Numbered from the stretch's first letter, positions 1-9,971 are shown. The stretch: 64,000 bases of DNA from Meiothermus sp. (GCF_026004115.1 NZ_BPIM01000001.1:124001-188000), one strand, 5' to 3'. Notes: a model not told the origin generated them from the letters alone. Numbers and translations are program-made.

Positions 1-1
1 T

Positions 2-670
2 TCGATTGACCCCTTTAGCGGACGGGGCGAGTTCGACGTGCGCCTGCGCCTAACCAACCCCAACGGCTTCACCCTGCCCTTGCTGGACAGCACCCTGACG
101 GCAGAGTTGGGCGGCTCGCAGTTTCGCCTGACCCTGCCCGCCCTGGAAATCCCCTCGGGGGCCAGCCGCGACGCCAGCACCCGGCTGGTGGTACCCATTG
201 TGGAGGGCACCCGTGCCCTGGCCAGCCTAGTCGGCGGGCAGACCACCCGCTTCCGCTTGTTGGGCGAACTGCGGGTTCAACTGGGCCCGGCGGTCGTGCC
301 GATTGGGCCCGTGACCCTGGTAGACCGCGATGTGCGTATTCAGTTTTCCTTCCAGCTTCCGACCATTCGTTTGGCGGAGATTCGCCTGGATGGGCTGGCC
401 ATCCGGCTGGTGCTGGAGGTGGAGAACCCCAACCCCATCGGCTTTACCCTGCAAGGCCCTCTGCGAATTCTGATTGGCGGACGCAGTGTGGCCGAGAGCG
501 TGTTTAACCTGGGCCTGGGCCCCAACGGGCGCAACCGCGGAGAGCTGCGCCTGGGGCTTTCGGGGCTGCCGGGCGTGGGCGGCGTGAGTGTGGATTTGGG
601 GCTTAGCGCCCGCATACCGGGCATTCTTGATCGCTCAGTGGCTCAGGTGCTACAGGGCATTCTGCGCTGA
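2..670 (+). CDS. LEA14-like (WHy-domain) protein, 5' truncated by window edge
   Basis: The reading frame is open to the first bases, so the gene begins upstream; an internal GTG at 38 is not a convincing start. Two similar blocks are visible, each with an N-P-N core ([11 protein letters not shown] near the start and [11 protein letters not shown] near the middle) followed by alternating hydrophobic residues. This is the pattern of LEA14/WHy beta-sandwich domains, which are found in desiccation and stress proteins and in some exported bacterial proteins. No signal peptide can be judged because the N-terminus is missing. The last 68 bases overlap the 3' end of the convergent dus gene. The family call is moderately sure; the role is unknown. 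Confidence 0.6.
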   Translation, partial: SIDPFSGRGEFDVRLRLTNPNGFTLPLLDSTLTAELGGSQFRLTLPALEIPSGASRDASTRLVVPIVEGTRALASLVGGQTTRFRLLGELRVQLGPAVVPIGPVTLVDRDVRIQFSFQLPTIRLAEIRLDGLAIRLVLEVENPNPIGFTLQGPLRILIGGRSVAESVFNLGLGPNGRNRGELRLGLSGLPGVGGVSVDLGLSARIPGILDRSVAQVLQGILR

Positions 671-1601
671 GCAGGGCTTGTTTGAGTTCTTTCAGGCTAG
701 ATACCTGTTTGAGCAGCGGGTGCAGCTCCGGGTTAGCCGGAAAATACCGGTACAGCACCTTGCGAAGCTGGCGGAGGCCATGAAACTCGCCGTACCACAG
801 CACATTCAACTCGGCATGGCGAAGCGCGGTCTCTATGCGTTCCCGGTGGGACGGAGCCGGTGCCCCTGTAGCAATCTGTCGAAAAATCCAGGGGTTGCCG
901 ACCGCTCCCCGGCCAATCATCGCCCCGGCCACCCCGGTCTGGAGGCGCGTGTGGAACTGTTCGGGGGTGGTCACGTCGCCCGAGCCCAGCACCGGCACCC
1001 GCACAGCCTCGGCCACCCGGCCAATGGCCTCCCAGTTGGCCTGGCCCTGGTAGCGCTGACGGCTGGTGCGCCCATGTACGGTAAGGAGGGCCACCCCGGC
1101 GGCCTCGAGGCCCTGGGCAATCTCCAGGCTCCGGTCTTCGTCCCAGCCCAGGCGCATCTTGGCGCTGACCTCGAGGCTCGTCCCCTGCCGCATGGCCCGC
1201 ACCAGGGCATAGGCCCGCTCGGGGGTCAGAAGCAAACAGGCCCCGCCCCGCCCGGCCAGCTTGGGCGCCGGGCAGCCCAGGTTCAGGTCAAGGGCCACCG
1301 GCGAAAACAGCGCCTCGGCTTTGGCCGCCGCCTCGCGCAGCACCTCGGGGTCGTCGCCAAAGAGCTGCACCACCAGGTTGGGCTCCCCCGGATAGGGCGC
1401 GCCCAGCTCGGTGGATTTGCGCTCGCCGGCCAAAAAACCCCGGGCCAGCACCATTTCGCTCACCGTCCAGGCTGCCCCGTGCTCCAGGGCCAGCCTGCGA
1501 AAGGGAGCATCGGTGTAGCCTGCCATGGGGGCCAGCACGGCCCGGGGACTTTTTAGCATCTCCTGGTAAAAGGTGGTTTTGGGCGTTGCCGCTGCGCTCA
1601 C
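603..1601 (-). CDS. dus: tRNA-dihydrouridine synthase
   Basis: A protein of 332 aa, normal length for the FMN-dependent Dus family that reduces uridine to dihydrouridine in the tRNA D-loop. Family motifs are clear: [12 protein letters not shown] at the N-terminus (FMN-binding barrel), [10 protein letters not shown] with the catalytic Cys, [15 protein letters not shown], and [10 protein letters not shown] / [12 protein letters not shown] (phosphate binding). The start is a GTG. Its 3' end runs 68 bp into the convergent LEA14-like gene, and the C-terminal tail after LKQALLSAE, with two Cys-Pro pairs, lies in that overlap. Which Dus subfamily (A, B or C) applies cannot be decided by eye. Confidence 0.92.
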   Translation of the reverse strand: MSAAATPKTTFYQEMLKSPRAVLAPMAGYTDAPFRRLALEHGAAWTVSEMVLARGFLAGERKSTELGAPYPGEPNLVVQLFGDDPEVLREAAAKAEALFSPVALDLNLGCPAPKLAGRGGACLLLTPERAYALVRAMRQGTSLEVSAKMRLGWDEDRSLEIAQGLEAAGVALLTVHGRTSRQRYQGQANWEAIGRVAEAVRVPVLGSGDVTTPEQFHTRLQTGVAGAMIGRGAVGNPWIFRQIATGAPAPSHRERIETALRHAELNVLWYGEFHGLRQLRKVLYRYFPANPELHPLLKQVSSLKELKQALLSAECPVAPEPLSDQECPVCGR

Positions 1602-1647
1602 AACCCGTACAGTTTATCGCCTCTTTCTTTGTGAAGAGCGCTCTGGC

Positions 1648-3168
1648 CTATGCCAGGGCACCCACGGCCTGCTCCGCCACCCCGACCAGCTCCCCGCTGC
1701 GAATCAGCTCGCACAGGCGCGCGAGCTCCGGCTTGAGGTAGCGGTCGCGATCCAGGTGGGGAATCTCCTGCCGGATGCGTTGCCAAACTGCCTCCACCCC
1801 CTTGCCGGGCCGCAGGGGGGCGTGAAAGTCCAGGGCCTGGGCCGCCGAGGCCAGCTCGATAGCCAGCACCCAGAGGGTGTTTTCAAAGATGCTGCGGGCC
1901 TTGCGGGCCCCGATGGTGCCCATGGAGACATGGTCTTCCTGGTTGGCGCTGGTGGGGATGGAGTCCACCGAGGCAGGGTGCGCGAGTACCTTGTTTTCGC
2001 TGACCAGTGCTGCGGCGGTGTACTGGCTGATCATCAGGCCGGAGTTGAGGCCGCTGCCCTCGGCCAGAAAGGCCGGCAAGCCCGAGAGGGCAGGGTTCAA
2101 CATCTGCTCGATGCGGCGCTCGGCGATGTTGGCCAGCTCGGCCAGGGCAATACCGGCGTAGTCGGCGGCCAGGGCCAAAGGCTGGCCGTGGAAGTTGCCC
2201 GCCGAGAGGGTACGCCCTTCCTCGGGGAGCACCAGGGGGTTGTCGGTTACGCTCTGCATCTCCCGCAGCACCACCTCGCGCACATGGGCCAGGGCATCGC
2301 GGCTGGCCCCGTGTACCTGGGGAGCCGCCCGTAGACTGTAGGCATCCTGCACCTTGTCGCAGTCTACGTGCGAGCGCATGATTTCGGAGTCTTGCAAAAG
2401 CCTGCGCACATTGGCGCTGGTGGCGGCCATGCCGGGGTGGGGGCGCAGGCGGGCGACGGCCTCGTCGAAGGGCCGGTGGCTCCCCTTGAGGGCCTCCACG
2501 CTCATGGCCACGGCGATATCGGCGGTCTTGAGCAACACTTCGGCATCCAGCAGCAAAAGGGCCAGCAACGCGGTCATGGCCTGGGTGCCGTTGATGAGGG
2601 CCAGGCCTTCTTTGGCCTCGAGTTCCAGCGGCTCTAAGCCTGCCTCGAGCAACACCTGGCCCGCCGGACGCACCTGCCCCCTATGCTCCACCTCGCCCAC
2701 ACCGATTAAGGGCAAACACATGTGGGCCAGGGGGGCTAGGTCGCCCGAGGCCCCCACCGAGCCCTGCGAGGGCACCACCGGGAGGATGTCCTGGTTCAAA
2801 AACCACAACAGCCGCCCCACCACCTCCACCCGCACCCCGGAGTAACCCAGGGCCAGGCTCTGGGCCCGCAACAACAGCATGCCCCGCACCACTTCGGCGG
2901 GGAACGGCTCCCCCACCCCAATCGCATGGGAAAGCAGCAGGTTGCGCTGCAAGAGCCGCAGGTCTTTGGCCTCAACACGCACTGTGGCCAGCTTGCCGAA
3001 GCCGGTGTTAAGGCCGTAGACCGGCTCGTCGCGGGCCACCAGCTTTTCCACAAAGGCCCGGCAGCGCGTCAGGCGTTCCCGCGCGGCCTGGCTCAGGTGC
3101 GCCGGCACTTTTTCGCGCACCACCCGGTGAAAATCTTTCAGGCTCAGTTCGGTATCCAGTTCTAGCAT
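1648..3168 (-). CDS. hutH: Histidine ammonia-lyase
   Basis: First step of histidine degradation: L-histidine to trans-urocanate plus ammonia. About 506 aa, normal length. The MIO prosthetic group forms from Ala140-Ser141-Gly142 in [22 protein letters not shown] near residue 51 is the conserved active-site Tyr loop, and the C-terminal half has the expected [11 protein letters not shown] block. The frame is open to 3264, but the ATG at 3168 is chosen because a GAGGGG Shine-Dalgarno sits just upstream and MLELDTEL matches usual HutH N-termini; the longer form would run into hutC. It is divergent from hutC across a 60-bp gap holding a palindromic operator, so HutC control is likely. Confidence 0.95.
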   Translation of the reverse strand: MLELDTELSLKDFHRVVREKVPAHLSQAARERLTRCRAFVEKLVARDEPVYGLNTGFGKLATVRVEAKDLRLLQRNLLLSHAIGVGEPFPAEVVRGMLLLRAQSLALGYSGVRVEVVGRLLWFLNQDILPVVPSQGSVGASGDLAPLAHMCLPLIGVGEVEHRGQVRPAGQVLLEAGLEPLELEAKEGLALINGTQAMTALLALLLLDAEVLLKTADIAVAMSVEALKGSHRPFDEAVARLRPHPGMAATSANVRRLLQDSEIMRSHVDCDKVQDAYSLRAAPQVHGASRDALAHVREVVLREMQSVTDNPLVLPEEGRTLSAGNFHGQPLALAADYAGIALAELANIAERRIEQMLNPALSGLPAFLAEGSGLNSGLMISQYTAAALVSENKVLAHPASVDSIPTSANQEDHVSMGTIGARKARSIFENTLWVLAIELASAAQALDFHAPLRPGKGVEAVWQRIRQEIPHLDRDRYLKPELARLCELIRSGELVGVAEQAVGALA

Positions 3169-3180
3169 CCAACCCCTCGC

Positions 3181-3210
3181 TTGACCTACCTCCGGGCTAG
3201 GTTGTATATA
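3181..3210 (+). promoter_or_regulatory. Candidate hutC-U-I promoter
   Basis: TTGACC at 3181-3186 resembles a -35 box, and TATATA at 3205-3210, 18 bp downstream, resembles a -10 box. The -10 lies inside the palindrome, so repressor binding would block it. The predicted transcript would start only about 10 bases before the hutC ATG. Seen in sequence; activity is inferred. Confidence 0.45.
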
Positions 3211-3213
3211 CAA
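3202..3213. promoter_or_regulatory. HutC operator palindrome
   Basis: TTGTATATACAA is a perfect 12-bp palindrome in the hutH-hutC divergent gap. It fits the GT-N-TA-N-AC core described for the HutC subfamily of GntR regulators (GT-A-TA-T-AC). One site here could control both divergent units. Urocanate is the usual HutC inducer in other bacteria; that this holds here is inference. Confidence 0.7.
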
Positions 3214-3228
3214 GTGAGAGGATAAAGG

Positions 3229-3924
3229 ATGAAATACCGGCAAGTCAAGGAAGCGGTCTTGCAAGAGCTCAACAAACCGACCCCGGGCTTTCCTCTATCG
3301 GAAAACAGCCTGGCCCGTCGCTTTGGGGTGAGCCGCATGACCGCCCGGCGAGCCCTGCAGGAGCTTAGCCAGGAAGGTTGGCTCTACCGCACCCAGGGCC
3401 GCCTGAGCACCCCCGCTCCCCGGCGCTTTAACCAGGGTTATTTGCGGGTGCGGCCCTTCTACGAGTTCGCCCGAGCGCAAGGAGCCCAGCCCAAAACCCG
3501 GGTGCTGGCCGCCGAATTGCGCCCCACTCCCACCGGGGTTCGCGAGAAGCTAGGGGTAGAACAAGCCCTCTATGTCGAGCGGCTGCGCTTCCTCGACGAC
3601 GAGCCGGTGCAGCGGGAGGTGCGTTACCTACACCCGGTACACTGCGCCCCGATCCTCGAGCACGACCTCACCAGCGAGTCCATCCACGACCTGCTGGTAC
3701 ACACCCTGGGCCTGCCCCTCACCCGGGTCTGGCAGCGCCTCGAAGCCGTGGCCCTGGGCCAGGACATCGCCAGACTGCTCCAACAGCCCAGCAAAGCCCC
3801 CGCTTTGCGCCTCGAGCGGCTTACCTACACCCTCGAGCAGCCCATCACCTGGGTGGAATACCTGATGCGGGCCGACCGCTACTACCTGGAAGATACCTTT
3901 ATCCCCCAAGGAGAACGCCCATGA
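3229..3924 (+). CDS. hutC: GntR/HutC-family histidine utilisation repressor
   Basis: 231 aa. The N-terminal winged helix-turn-helix (residues about 1-65) contains [20 protein letters not shown], the typical GntR recognition helix. The remainder is a UTRA ligand-binding domain ([19 protein letters not shown] near residue 115, [19 protein letters not shown] at the C-terminus), which places it in the HutC subfamily that senses urocanate. A GAGAGG ribosome site precedes the ATG. The stop overlaps the hutU start as ATGA, so it is co-transcribed with the genes it should regulate, and the palindrome at 3202-3213 lies in its own promoter, implying autoregulation. The specific ligand is inferred from neighbours. 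Confidence 0.88.
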   Translation: MKYRQVKEAVLQELNKPTPGFPLSENSLARRFGVSRMTARRALQELSQEGWLYRTQGRLSTPAPRRFNQGYLRVRPFYEFARAQGAQPKTRVLAAELRPTPTGVREKLGVEQALYVERLRFLDDEPVQREVRYLHPVHCAPILEHDLTSESIHDLLVHTLGLPLTRVWQRLEAVALGQDIARLLQQPSKAPALRLERLTYTLEQPITWVEYLMRADRYYLEDTFIPQGERP

Positions 3925-5570
3925 CCTACAAAGCGCCCCGAGGACCCAAAACCGCCAAAGGCTGGATCCAGGAAGCCGCCAAGCGCATGCTTCTCAACAA
4001 CCTCGACGCCGAGGTGGCCGAGAAGCCCGAAGAGCTCATCGTCTACGGCGGGCGCGGCAAGGCGGCCCGCAGCCCCCAGGATCTGCAACGTATCCTGGCG
4101 GTGCTCGAGCGGCTCGAGAACGACGAGACCTTGCTGGTGCAGTCGGGCCGGGCGGTGGGGGTGTTCCGCACCCAGCCCCTAGCCCCCCGGGTGATCATCG
4201 CCAACTCCAACCTGGTGCCCCGGTGGGCCACCTGGGAGGAGTTCGACCGGCTGGACCGCCTGGGCCTGATGATGTACGGCCAGATGACGGCGGGAAGCTG
4301 GATCTACATCGGCACCCAGGGCATCCTCCAGGGCACCTACGAGACCTTCGCCGCCGCGGCCCGCAAGCACTTTGGCGGCTCGCTGAAGGGCACCATCACC
4401 GTCACCGGCGGGCTGGGCGGCATGGGCGGGGCACAGCCCCTGGCCGTGACCCTCAATGGCGGGGTGGCGATCTGCGTGGAGATCGACCCCGAGCGCATCC
4501 AGCGCCGCCTGGACACCGCTTATCTGGACGTGCGGGCCAACTCCCTGGACGAGGCGCTCCGCTTGGCCGAAGACGCCAAACACAAGGGCGAGCCCCTCTC
4601 CATCGGGCTCTTGGGCAATACTGCGGAGGTGCTGCCGGAGATGGTGCGCCGGGGCTTCACCCCCGAGCTCGTCACCGACCAGACCAGCGCCCACGACCCC
4701 CTCTACGGCTACATCCCCGTCCTGCACGCCGACGAAGACCCGGCCCTCCTGCGCCAGCGCGACCCCCAGGGCTACAAGGAACGCGTCCTGCACGACATGG
4801 CCACCCACTGCCGCGCCATTGTGGAGATGCAGAAAAAAGGCGCTATCGCCTTCGATTACGGCAACAATCTGCGGGCTTTTGCCCAGTTGGGGGGCTTCGC
4901 GGAAGCTTTCAGCTACCCCGGCTTCGTGCCGGCCTTCATCCGCGACCAGTTCTGCGAGGGGCGCGGCCCTTTTCGCTGGGTGGCGCTCTCCGGCAAACCT
5001 GAGGACATCTACAAGACTGATAAGGCCGTGCTCGAGCTCTTCCCCGAGGACGAGGGCCTACACCGCTGGCTCACCGAGGGGGTGAAGAAGTTCAAGTTCC
5101 AGGGCCTCCCCGCCCGCATCTGCTGGCTGGGTTACAAGGAGCGCGACAAGGCCGGGCTCCTCTTCAACGAGATGGTGGCGAGGGGCGAGGTGGGGGTCCC
5201 CATCGTGATTGGCCGCGACCACCTGGACGCCGGTTCGGTGGCCTCCCCCTACCGCGAGACCGAAGCCATGCTCGACACCTCGGACGCCGTGGCCGACTGG
5301 CCCATCCTGAACTTCGCGCTCAACGCGGTCTCGGGCGCGGCCTGGGTCAGCTTCCACCACGGCGGCGGGGTGGGCATGGGCTACAGCCTGCACGCCGGGC
5401 AGGTCACGGTGGCGGATGGCTCGGAGGAAGCCGCCTACCGATTGGAGCGCGTCCTGACCAACGACCCCGGCACCGGCGTGATGCGCCATGCCCACGCGGG
5501 TTATGACTCGGCCAGGCAGGTCGCCCGCGAGCGCGGCCTGGATCTGGCAGGGTGGGAACAGGAAGGATGA
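3921..5570 (+). CDS. hutU: Urocanate hydratase
   Basis: Second step of the Hut pathway: urocanate plus water to 4-imidazolone-5-propionate, using tightly bound NAD as electrophile. 549 aa, normal for urocanase. The NAD-binding Rossmann loop is visible as [11 protein letters not shown] near residue 166, and the C-terminal family signature as [16 protein letters not shown] near residue 475. Coding is continuous with no frameshift. It overlaps hutC by 4 bp upstream and meets hutI at ATGA downstream, so hutC-U-I form one tightly coupled operon. Confidence 0.96.
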   Translation: MTYKAPRGPKTAKGWIQEAAKRMLLNNLDAEVAEKPEELIVYGGRGKAARSPQDLQRILAVLERLENDETLLVQSGRAVGVFRTQPLAPRVIIANSNLVPRWATWEEFDRLDRLGLMMYGQMTAGSWIYIGTQGILQGTYETFAAAARKHFGGSLKGTITVTGGLGGMGGAQPLAVTLNGGVAICVEIDPERIQRRLDTAYLDVRANSLDEALRLAEDAKHKGEPLSIGLLGNTAEVLPEMVRRGFTPELVTDQTSAHDPLYGYIPVLHADEDPALLRQRDPQGYKERVLHDMATHCRAIVEMQKKGAIAFDYGNNLRAFAQLGGFAEAFSYPGFVPAFIRDQFCEGRGPFRWVALSGKPEDIYKTDKAVLELFPEDEGLHRWLTEGVKKFKFQGLPARICWLGYKERDKAGLLFNEMVARGEVGVPIVIGRDHLDAGSVASPYRETEAMLDTSDAVADWPILNFALNAVSGAAWVSFHHGGGVGMGYSLHAGQVTVADGSEEAAYRLERVLTNDPGTGVMRHAHAGYDSARQVARERGLDLAGWEQEG

Positions 5571-6790
5571 AACAAGTATTCACCGGCATCGCTGAGCTTT
5601 ACACGCCGAGAAAAAGGCTCGAGCGCGCCGCCCTCGCGGTGCAGGACGGGCGCTTTGTCTGGGTCGGGGCCGAGGACAGCCTGCCGGAGGAATACCGCGA
5701 CTGGCCCCACATCGACCTGGGCGGGCGTGGTGAAGGGCCATCGGCCCCCGGCGGACGCCGAGGCGTAGTCCCCGGCATTGTGGATGCGCACACCCACCTG
5801 GTCTACGGCGGCAATCGCCTGGGCGAGTACCTAAAGCGCGCGCGGGGCGAGAGCTACGAGGCCATCCTGGCCGCCGGGGGCGGGATTTATGCAACGGTGC
5901 GGGCTACCCATGCAGCTTCAGAAGATGAGTTATACGAGTGGGCCAAAGCTCGAGCCGCCCTCTTCCTGGCCCAAGGGGTAACCGCCATAGAAATCAAGAG
6001 TGGCTACGGCCTCCTTCCCGAAGCCGAGCTCAGGATGCTGCGGGTGATCCGGCGGCTCGGGGAAACCCTGGCCCAGCGCATCTTTCCCACCCTGCTGGCC
6101 CACGTGGTGCCGGGGGGCTGGGAGCGGGAAAAGTACGTAGCGATGTTCACCCGTGAACTGATCCCCGAGGTGGCCCGCAGCGGGCTGGCCGAGGCCGTGG
6201 ACGTGTTTTGTGATGAAGGTGCGTTCACCCTGAAAGAGACCCGCGGGATTCTCGAGGCCGCCCTTTTGCACAACCTAAAAATAAAACTCCACGCCGAGCA
6301 GATCGCCCACACCGGGGCCACCAAGCTCGCGGCGGAGCTCGGGGCGCTGTCGGCGGACCACCTCGAGCAGTCCACCCCGGACGACTGGCAGGCCCTGGCC
6401 AAGAGCGGCACGGTGGGCACCGTCCTGCCCGGCGCGGCGGTCATCCTGCGCAAGCCCTTCCCCGACGCGCGGGCCATGTGGGATGCGGGCGTGAGGGTCG
6501 CCATCGCCACCGACCACAACCCCGGCAGCAGCCCGCTTTACAGCCCCTGGCTGGGAATGCAGCTCACCCTAAGCCTGGGCCGCCTCAGCGCCGAGGAGGC
6601 CCTGATTGCCCACACCGAAAACGCCGCGCTGGCCCTGGGCAGGAAGGATTTGGGGAGGATTGAGGTGGGGGCCCAGGCCGATTTCGTGGTGGTGGATTCA
6701 AACAGTGCGCTCCAGCCGCTCTATCGATGGGGCCATACGCCGATTCACGCAGTCTACGTGGGCGGCAGACGGGTTTTTCCCCCTGGCTAA
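5567..6790 (+). CDS. hutI: Imidazolonepropionase
   Basis: Third Hut step: opens the imidazolone ring to N-formimino-L-glutamate. 407 aa amidohydrolase. Metal-site motifs are present: [10 protein letters not shown] at the first beta strand, [10 protein letters not shown] in the middle and [11 protein letters not shown] toward the C-terminus. An in-frame GTG lies at 5552, but the ATG at 5567 is preferred: it overlaps the hutU stop as ATGA, follows a GGAAGG stretch, and [14 protein letters not shown] matches the expected N-terminal composite-sandwich strand. The formimidoylglutamase candidate that should follow lies 12 kb away at 18.8-19.7 kb, across the integron island. Confidence 0.95.
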   Translation: MKQVFTGIAELYTPRKRLERAALAVQDGRFVWVGAEDSLPEEYRDWPHIDLGGRGEGPSAPGGRRGVVPGIVDAHTHLVYGGNRLGEYLKRARGESYEAILAAGGGIYATVRATHAASEDELYEWAKARAALFLAQGVTAIEIKSGYGLLPEAELRMLRVIRRLGETLAQRIFPTLLAHVVPGGWEREKYVAMFTRELIPEVARSGLAEAVDVFCDEGAFTLKETRGILEAALLHNLKIKLHAEQIAHTGATKLAAELGALSADHLEQSTPDDWQALAKSGTVGTVLPGAAVILRKPFPDARAMWDAGVRVAIATDHNPGSSPLYSPWLGMQLTLSLGRLSAEEALIAHTENAALALGRKDLGRIEVGAQADFVVVDSNSALQPLYRWGHTPIHAVYVGGRRVFPPG

Positions 6791-6824
6791 GCCCCCTGCT
6801 TCTTTTGATACACTCACCTGGGAT

Positions 6825-7613
6825 GTGAGCATCGTACAGGTTCAAGATACGGTGGTAGAGGTTCCGGGTGGCCAGGTCTTCACGCGGCAGTGGGCTACGG
6901 GCCAGCCCCAGAAGACCCCCCTTGTGCTGCTGCACGACTCGTTGGGGTCGGTAGAGCTTTGGCGCGGGTTTCCGGCGGCCTTGGCCCAGGCCACCGGACG
7001 AACGGTGTGGGCCTACGACCGCCTGGGTTTTGGACGGTCTTCGCCCAGAACTAAAACCCCTTCGCTGGGCTTTATCCTCGAGGAGGCCCAAATCTACTTC
7101 CCCGCCGTTGCCGCGAAGCTCGAGCTAGACCAGTACATCCTCTTTGGGCACAGCGTGGGGGGCGCTATGGCCCTGTGCATTGCTGCCCATCAGGGCGAAC
7201 GCTGCCGGGCCGTGATTAGCGAGGCAGCCCAGACCTTTGTGGAAGCGCGCACCCTGGAGGGCATCCGGGCCGCTCAGCAGGGCTTCCAGGATCCCGCCCA
7301 GTTTGCCCGCCTCACCCGCTGGCACGGCGAAAAAGCCCGCTGGGTGCTGGAAGCCTGGACGGGGGTCTGGCTCTCGCCTGCCTTTCGGGACTGGACGCTG
7401 GAGCCCTGTTTGAGTCGGGTTCGCTGCCCCGTGCTGGCCATCCACGGCGACGCCGATGAGTACGGCTCTGTGGCCTTTCCGCAGCACATTGTGGCGGGGG
7501 TATCGGGCCCCGCCCGCCTGGAACTTGTGCAGGGCTGCGGCCACGTCCCCCACCGGGAACAAGAGCCTTTAGTGCTGGGGCTGGTACGGGACTTCCTGGA
7601 GAATTTGCCCTAG
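6825..7613 (+). CDS. Alpha/beta-hydrolase fold protein
   Basis: 262 aa from a GTG start at 6825; the frame is open further upstream but only inside hutI, where it has no hydrolase signature. The catalytic triad is legible: nucleophile Ser110 in FGHSVGG, acid in IHGDADEYG near residue 211, and His240 in GCGHVPHRE. The LLHDSLGS stretch near residue 36 is the oxyanion-hole region. Esterase, lipase or a C-C hydrolase are all possible; the substrate cannot be told. It starts 34 bp after hutI on the same strand and may read through from the hut operon, but no Hut role is known for this family. It is the last host-style gene before the island. Confidence 0.75.
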   Translation: MSIVQVQDTVVEVPGGQVFTRQWATGQPQKTPLVLLHDSLGSVELWRGFPAALAQATGRTVWAYDRLGFGRSSPRTKTPSLGFILEEAQIYFPAVAAKLELDQYILFGHSVGGAMALCIAAHQGERCRAVISEAAQTFVEARTLEGIRAAQQGFQDPAQFARLTRWHGEKARWVLEAWTGVWLSPAFRDWTLEPCLSRVRCPVLAIHGDADEYGSVAFPQHIVAGVSGPARLELVQGCGHVPHREQEPLVLGLVRDFLENLP

Positions 7614-7661
7614 GGCGCCACACCAGGCCAGGCCAACTATCTAGACCCACACCCCTTCAGA

Positions 7662-8024
7662 CTATGCAGTGCGAAGTATTTTCTCGAGCTTGCGCCCCCT
7701 GGCCAGCTCGTCCACCAGCTTGTCCAGGTAGCGAACCTGTTGCGCAAGGGGATTCTCGATCTCTTCGACCCGGTAGCCGCAGATGGAGCCGGTTATGTGT
7801 CTTGCGTTGGGGTTCAGACGCGCGTTTGCAAAAAAGTCTTCAAAGGTCGAGTGGCTCTCGAGGTGCTCGTGAATTTCCTCTTCACTGTAGCCCGTGAGCC
7901 AGGCAATCACCTGATGCAGCTCGGCCTTGGTTCGCCCCTTCTTCTGCGCCTTGGCCAGATAATGCGGGTATACCGAGGCAAAGGTCATCTGGCGAATTCG
8001 CTCGTCCAGGTGGGCGTCGTTCAT
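7662..8024 (-). CDS. DUF2200 family protein
   Basis: 120 aa. Motifs such as MTFASVYPHYLAKAQKKGRT, VIAWLTGYS, HSTFEDFFANA and NARHITGSICGYRVEEIENP match the conserved pattern of DUF2200, small proteins of unknown function that often travel with mobile DNA. The ATG at 8024 (MNDAH) is preferred over the ATG 18 bases upstream because AAGGGGG is well spaced from it. It is the leftmost gene of the - strand island and could be co-transcribed with the DHFR-like genes, 49 bp downstream of the nearest. No function is assigned. Confidence 0.7.
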   Translation of the reverse strand: MNDAHLDERIRQMTFASVYPHYLAKAQKKGRTKAELHQVIAWLTGYSEEEIHEHLESHSTFEDFFANARLNPNARHITGSICGYRVEEIENPLAQQVRYLDKLVDELARGRKLEKILRTA

Positions 8025-8073
8025 GGTCTGTTCCCCCTTCATTCAGGCTCTCTCGCGTCTGCGCGCCGCTTGA

Positions 8074-8604
8074 TTAGGCAGGCACGTAAACCAGTCTGAC
8101 CACGTTCTCGTCCATACGGTCAGCAGCCACAAAGCGCAGCGGTGGCCGCGGCCCGGCAAAGTAGGGCTTGCCCCGGCCCAGCACCACCGGATGCAGGTAG
8201 ATGCGATACTCGTCAATCAGGCCCAGTTGGGTTAGGCTGTGCGCCAGTTCTGGGCCGGCCACCTCAATCTCCCCCTCCTGTTCGGCCTTTAGCTTACGAA
8301 GGGTATCCTCGAGATCCTCCCGAACCAGCGTGGCGTTGGGCCCCACAGAAGCCAGCGACCTCGAGACCACCCATCTGGGCTGGGCCCGCCAGGCCGCGGC
8401 GTAGGCCTGTTCGTCCGCCCCCCAGTCGGGGTGGTCGTCGTCCCAGTAGCGCATGACCTCGTACATCCGGCGGCCGTACACACTCCCCGCCTGCTGCTGG
8501 GCTTCCCGGACGAAGTGGCGAAATAGCGCAGGGCTGACACCAAACATCACATGATCCACGTACCCATCGAGGGACTGATTCATTCCAAACACGAGCTTGG
8601 CCAT
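8074..8604 (-). CDS. DHFR/RibD C-terminal domain family protein (copy 1)
   Basis: 176 aa. KLVFGMNQSLDGYVDH at the N-terminus carries the S-L-D-G motif of the dihydrofolate reductase/RibD-C superfamily; later GRRMYEVMRYWD, VEVAGPELAHSL-like and YRIYLHPVVLGRGKPYF segments follow the family order. The start at 8604 is chosen over the longer frame because AAGGAAG lies 8 bases before it and the upstream residues are not conserved-looking. It belongs to a run of three related genes on the same strand. NADPH binding is plausible; the substrate is unknown, and these are not housekeeping DHFR or RibD. Confidence 0.78.
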   Translation of the reverse strand: MAKLVFGMNQSLDGYVDHVMFGVSPALFRHFVREAQQQAGSVYGRRMYEVMRYWDDDHPDWGADEQAYAAAWRAQPRWVVSRSLASVGPNATLVREDLEDTLRKLKAEQEGEIEVAGPELAHSLTQLGLIDEYRIYLHPVVLGRGKPYFAGPRPPLRFVAADRMDENVVRLVYVPA

Positions 8605-8705
8605 ACCCAACTTCCTTTCGCAATGCGTGTCTTCCCAGGACTTGATCCCAGGACTTGGCTCAGTCGAACACAAAAGGTATTGATTGCATAGCGGCGCCAT
8701 GGGCC

Positions 8706-9296
8706 CTAGCGTGCGCGGGCATAGCGGCAAACCTGGGCGCCGGTGCTCGCCTTCACGGCTGAAACGAGCTCGAAAGGCAGTATCTCAGCCATCGCCGGGA
8801 AGAGCTTCTTTCCGCCCCCGACGATAAGCGGGACGACCGTGAGCACGAGTTCGTCGACCAAGTCTGCGGCAAGGAGCGACTGCACCATCGTAGGGCTGCC
8901 ATACACATAGATGTAGCCTCCCGGCTGCGCCCGTAGATCGGCCACCGTCTTCAGGAAGTCGCGACCGCGGACAATCTTCGTGGGATGCCACACGATGTCT
9001 TCCTCCTTGAGCGTGTCGGACACCACATACTTCTGCACGCGGTTGATCCAGTCGGAAAACCCGTCGCCCGACTGGCTGGGCCACGCAGCAGCCGAAACCT
9101 GGTAGGTACGGCGCCCTTGCAGGAGCGCGTCGCTCTGCTTGGCCAGTTCGTCAAACGTCCCGCCGATAATCTCCGGGTCAAAATACTTCACCAACCACCC
9201 GCCGTGGGCAAACCCACCGTCGGTGTCTTCCGTCGGGGCACCGGGAGCCTGGACAACGCCGTCGAGGCTGATGAATTCGGTAATGAGCGTTTTCAT
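8706..9296 (-). CDS. DHFR/RibD C-terminal domain family protein (copy 2)
   Basis: 196 aa. ITEFISLDGVVQAPG is the superfamily N-terminal motif; LLQGRRTYQV, YVYGSPTMVQSLL (phosphate-binding loop region) and LVLTVVPLIVGGGKKLFP follow. It is the middle member of the tandem triplet and is clearly diverged from its neighbours, so this is not a recent duplication. The gene lacks the CTCGAG-rich codon style of the host genes, which suggests acquisition. The enzymatic substrate is unknown. Confidence 0.8.
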   Translation of the reverse strand: MKTLITEFISLDGVVQAPGAPTEDTDGGFAHGGWLVKYFDPEIIGGTFDELAKQSDALLQGRRTYQVSAAAWPSQSGDGFSDWINRVQKYVVSDTLKEEDIVWHPTKIVRGRDFLKTVADLRAQPGGYIYVYGSPTMVQSLLAADLVDELVLTVVPLIVGGGKKLFPAMAEILPFELVSAVKASTGAQVCRYARAR

Positions 9297-9332
9297 AAAT
9301 CCTCCTGCGTGCTTCGAGCACTGGTTTGACCT

Positions 9333-9971
9333 CTAGGCGCGCACGTAGCGCAGATGGGTGACGCCGGGCGTATCGAGAACCTTATCGATCTGAAAGCGCG
9401 CCAGGGGCTCCTGCAAATGCTCGAACAGACGCCGGCCGGCACCGAACAGCACCGGAACCAAGGCGATTTCCAGTTCGTCTACCGCCCCCAGGTTCAGGTA
9501 CTGCTGGATCACATCTGCGCCGCCCGAGATGCGAATATCCCGCCCGTTGGCGGCTTGCCGGGCCAGCTCGAGCGCCCGCTCTGGCCCCTCATTGACAAAG
9601 TAAAACGTGGTGCCCCCAGGCCGAACCCAGGGTTCGCGCTGCTGGTGGGTGAGCACGTAGACCGGGGTGTGAAACGGGGCCTCCTCCGGCCAGCCGCGCT
9701 CGCCGCCGTCGAACATGCGCTTACCCATGATGTGCGCACCGGTGCGCTCGAAGGTGCGGCGAAGCATATCGTTCACTGGACCGGTCTCGCCGCCCGGGCC
9801 AAACCCAAGCTTCTCCCTCAGGTACTGTTGATTCAGGGCCCAGCCCATCAACGCGCCCCACTTAGCGCCCCAGTCCATGTACTCGGGCCTGTCCCAATTC
9901 TCCATGGTCATGCCTTCCGGGGCCATATAGCCGTCCAGGCTCAAACTGATGTTTACAAATACCTTGCTCAC
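9333..9971 (-). CDS. DHFR/RibD C-terminal domain family protein (copy 3)
   Basis: 212 aa from a GTG start with GGGAGG 6 bases upstream. VFVNISLSLDGYMAPEGM is the family opening; GKRMFDGGERGW, ISGGADVIQQYLNLGAVDELEIALVP-type spacing and FGAGRRLF follow the superfamily layout (short excerpts only). It is the first gene downstream of the candidate promoter at 10166-10194, so it probably leads the transcript carrying copies 2 and 1 and DUF2200. The role is unknown; related proteins are often annotated as dihydrofolate reductase family or RibD domain proteins. Confidence 0.8.
   Translation of the reverse strand: MSKVFVNISLSLDGYMAPEGMTMENWDRPEYMDWGAKWGALMGWALNQQYLREKLGFGPGGETGPVNDMLRRTFERTGAHIMGKRMFDGGERGWPEEAPFHTPVYVLTHQQREPWVRPGGTTFYFVNEGPERALELARQAANGRDIRISGGADVIQQYLNLGAVDELEIALVPVLFGAGRRLFEHLQEPLARFQIDKVLDTPGVTHLRYVRA

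Noticed and set aside
588-1556. Long + strand ORF of 322 codons
   Set aside because: It is the antisense shadow of dus, low-complexity in Gly/His/Pro/Arg with no motif; dus has full family motifs.
8604-9332. attC sites between the DHFR-like genes
   Set aside because: The gaps of 36 and about 100 bp have no paired RYYYAAC/GTTRRRY cores or long hairpins, so I do not call these three genes cassettes.
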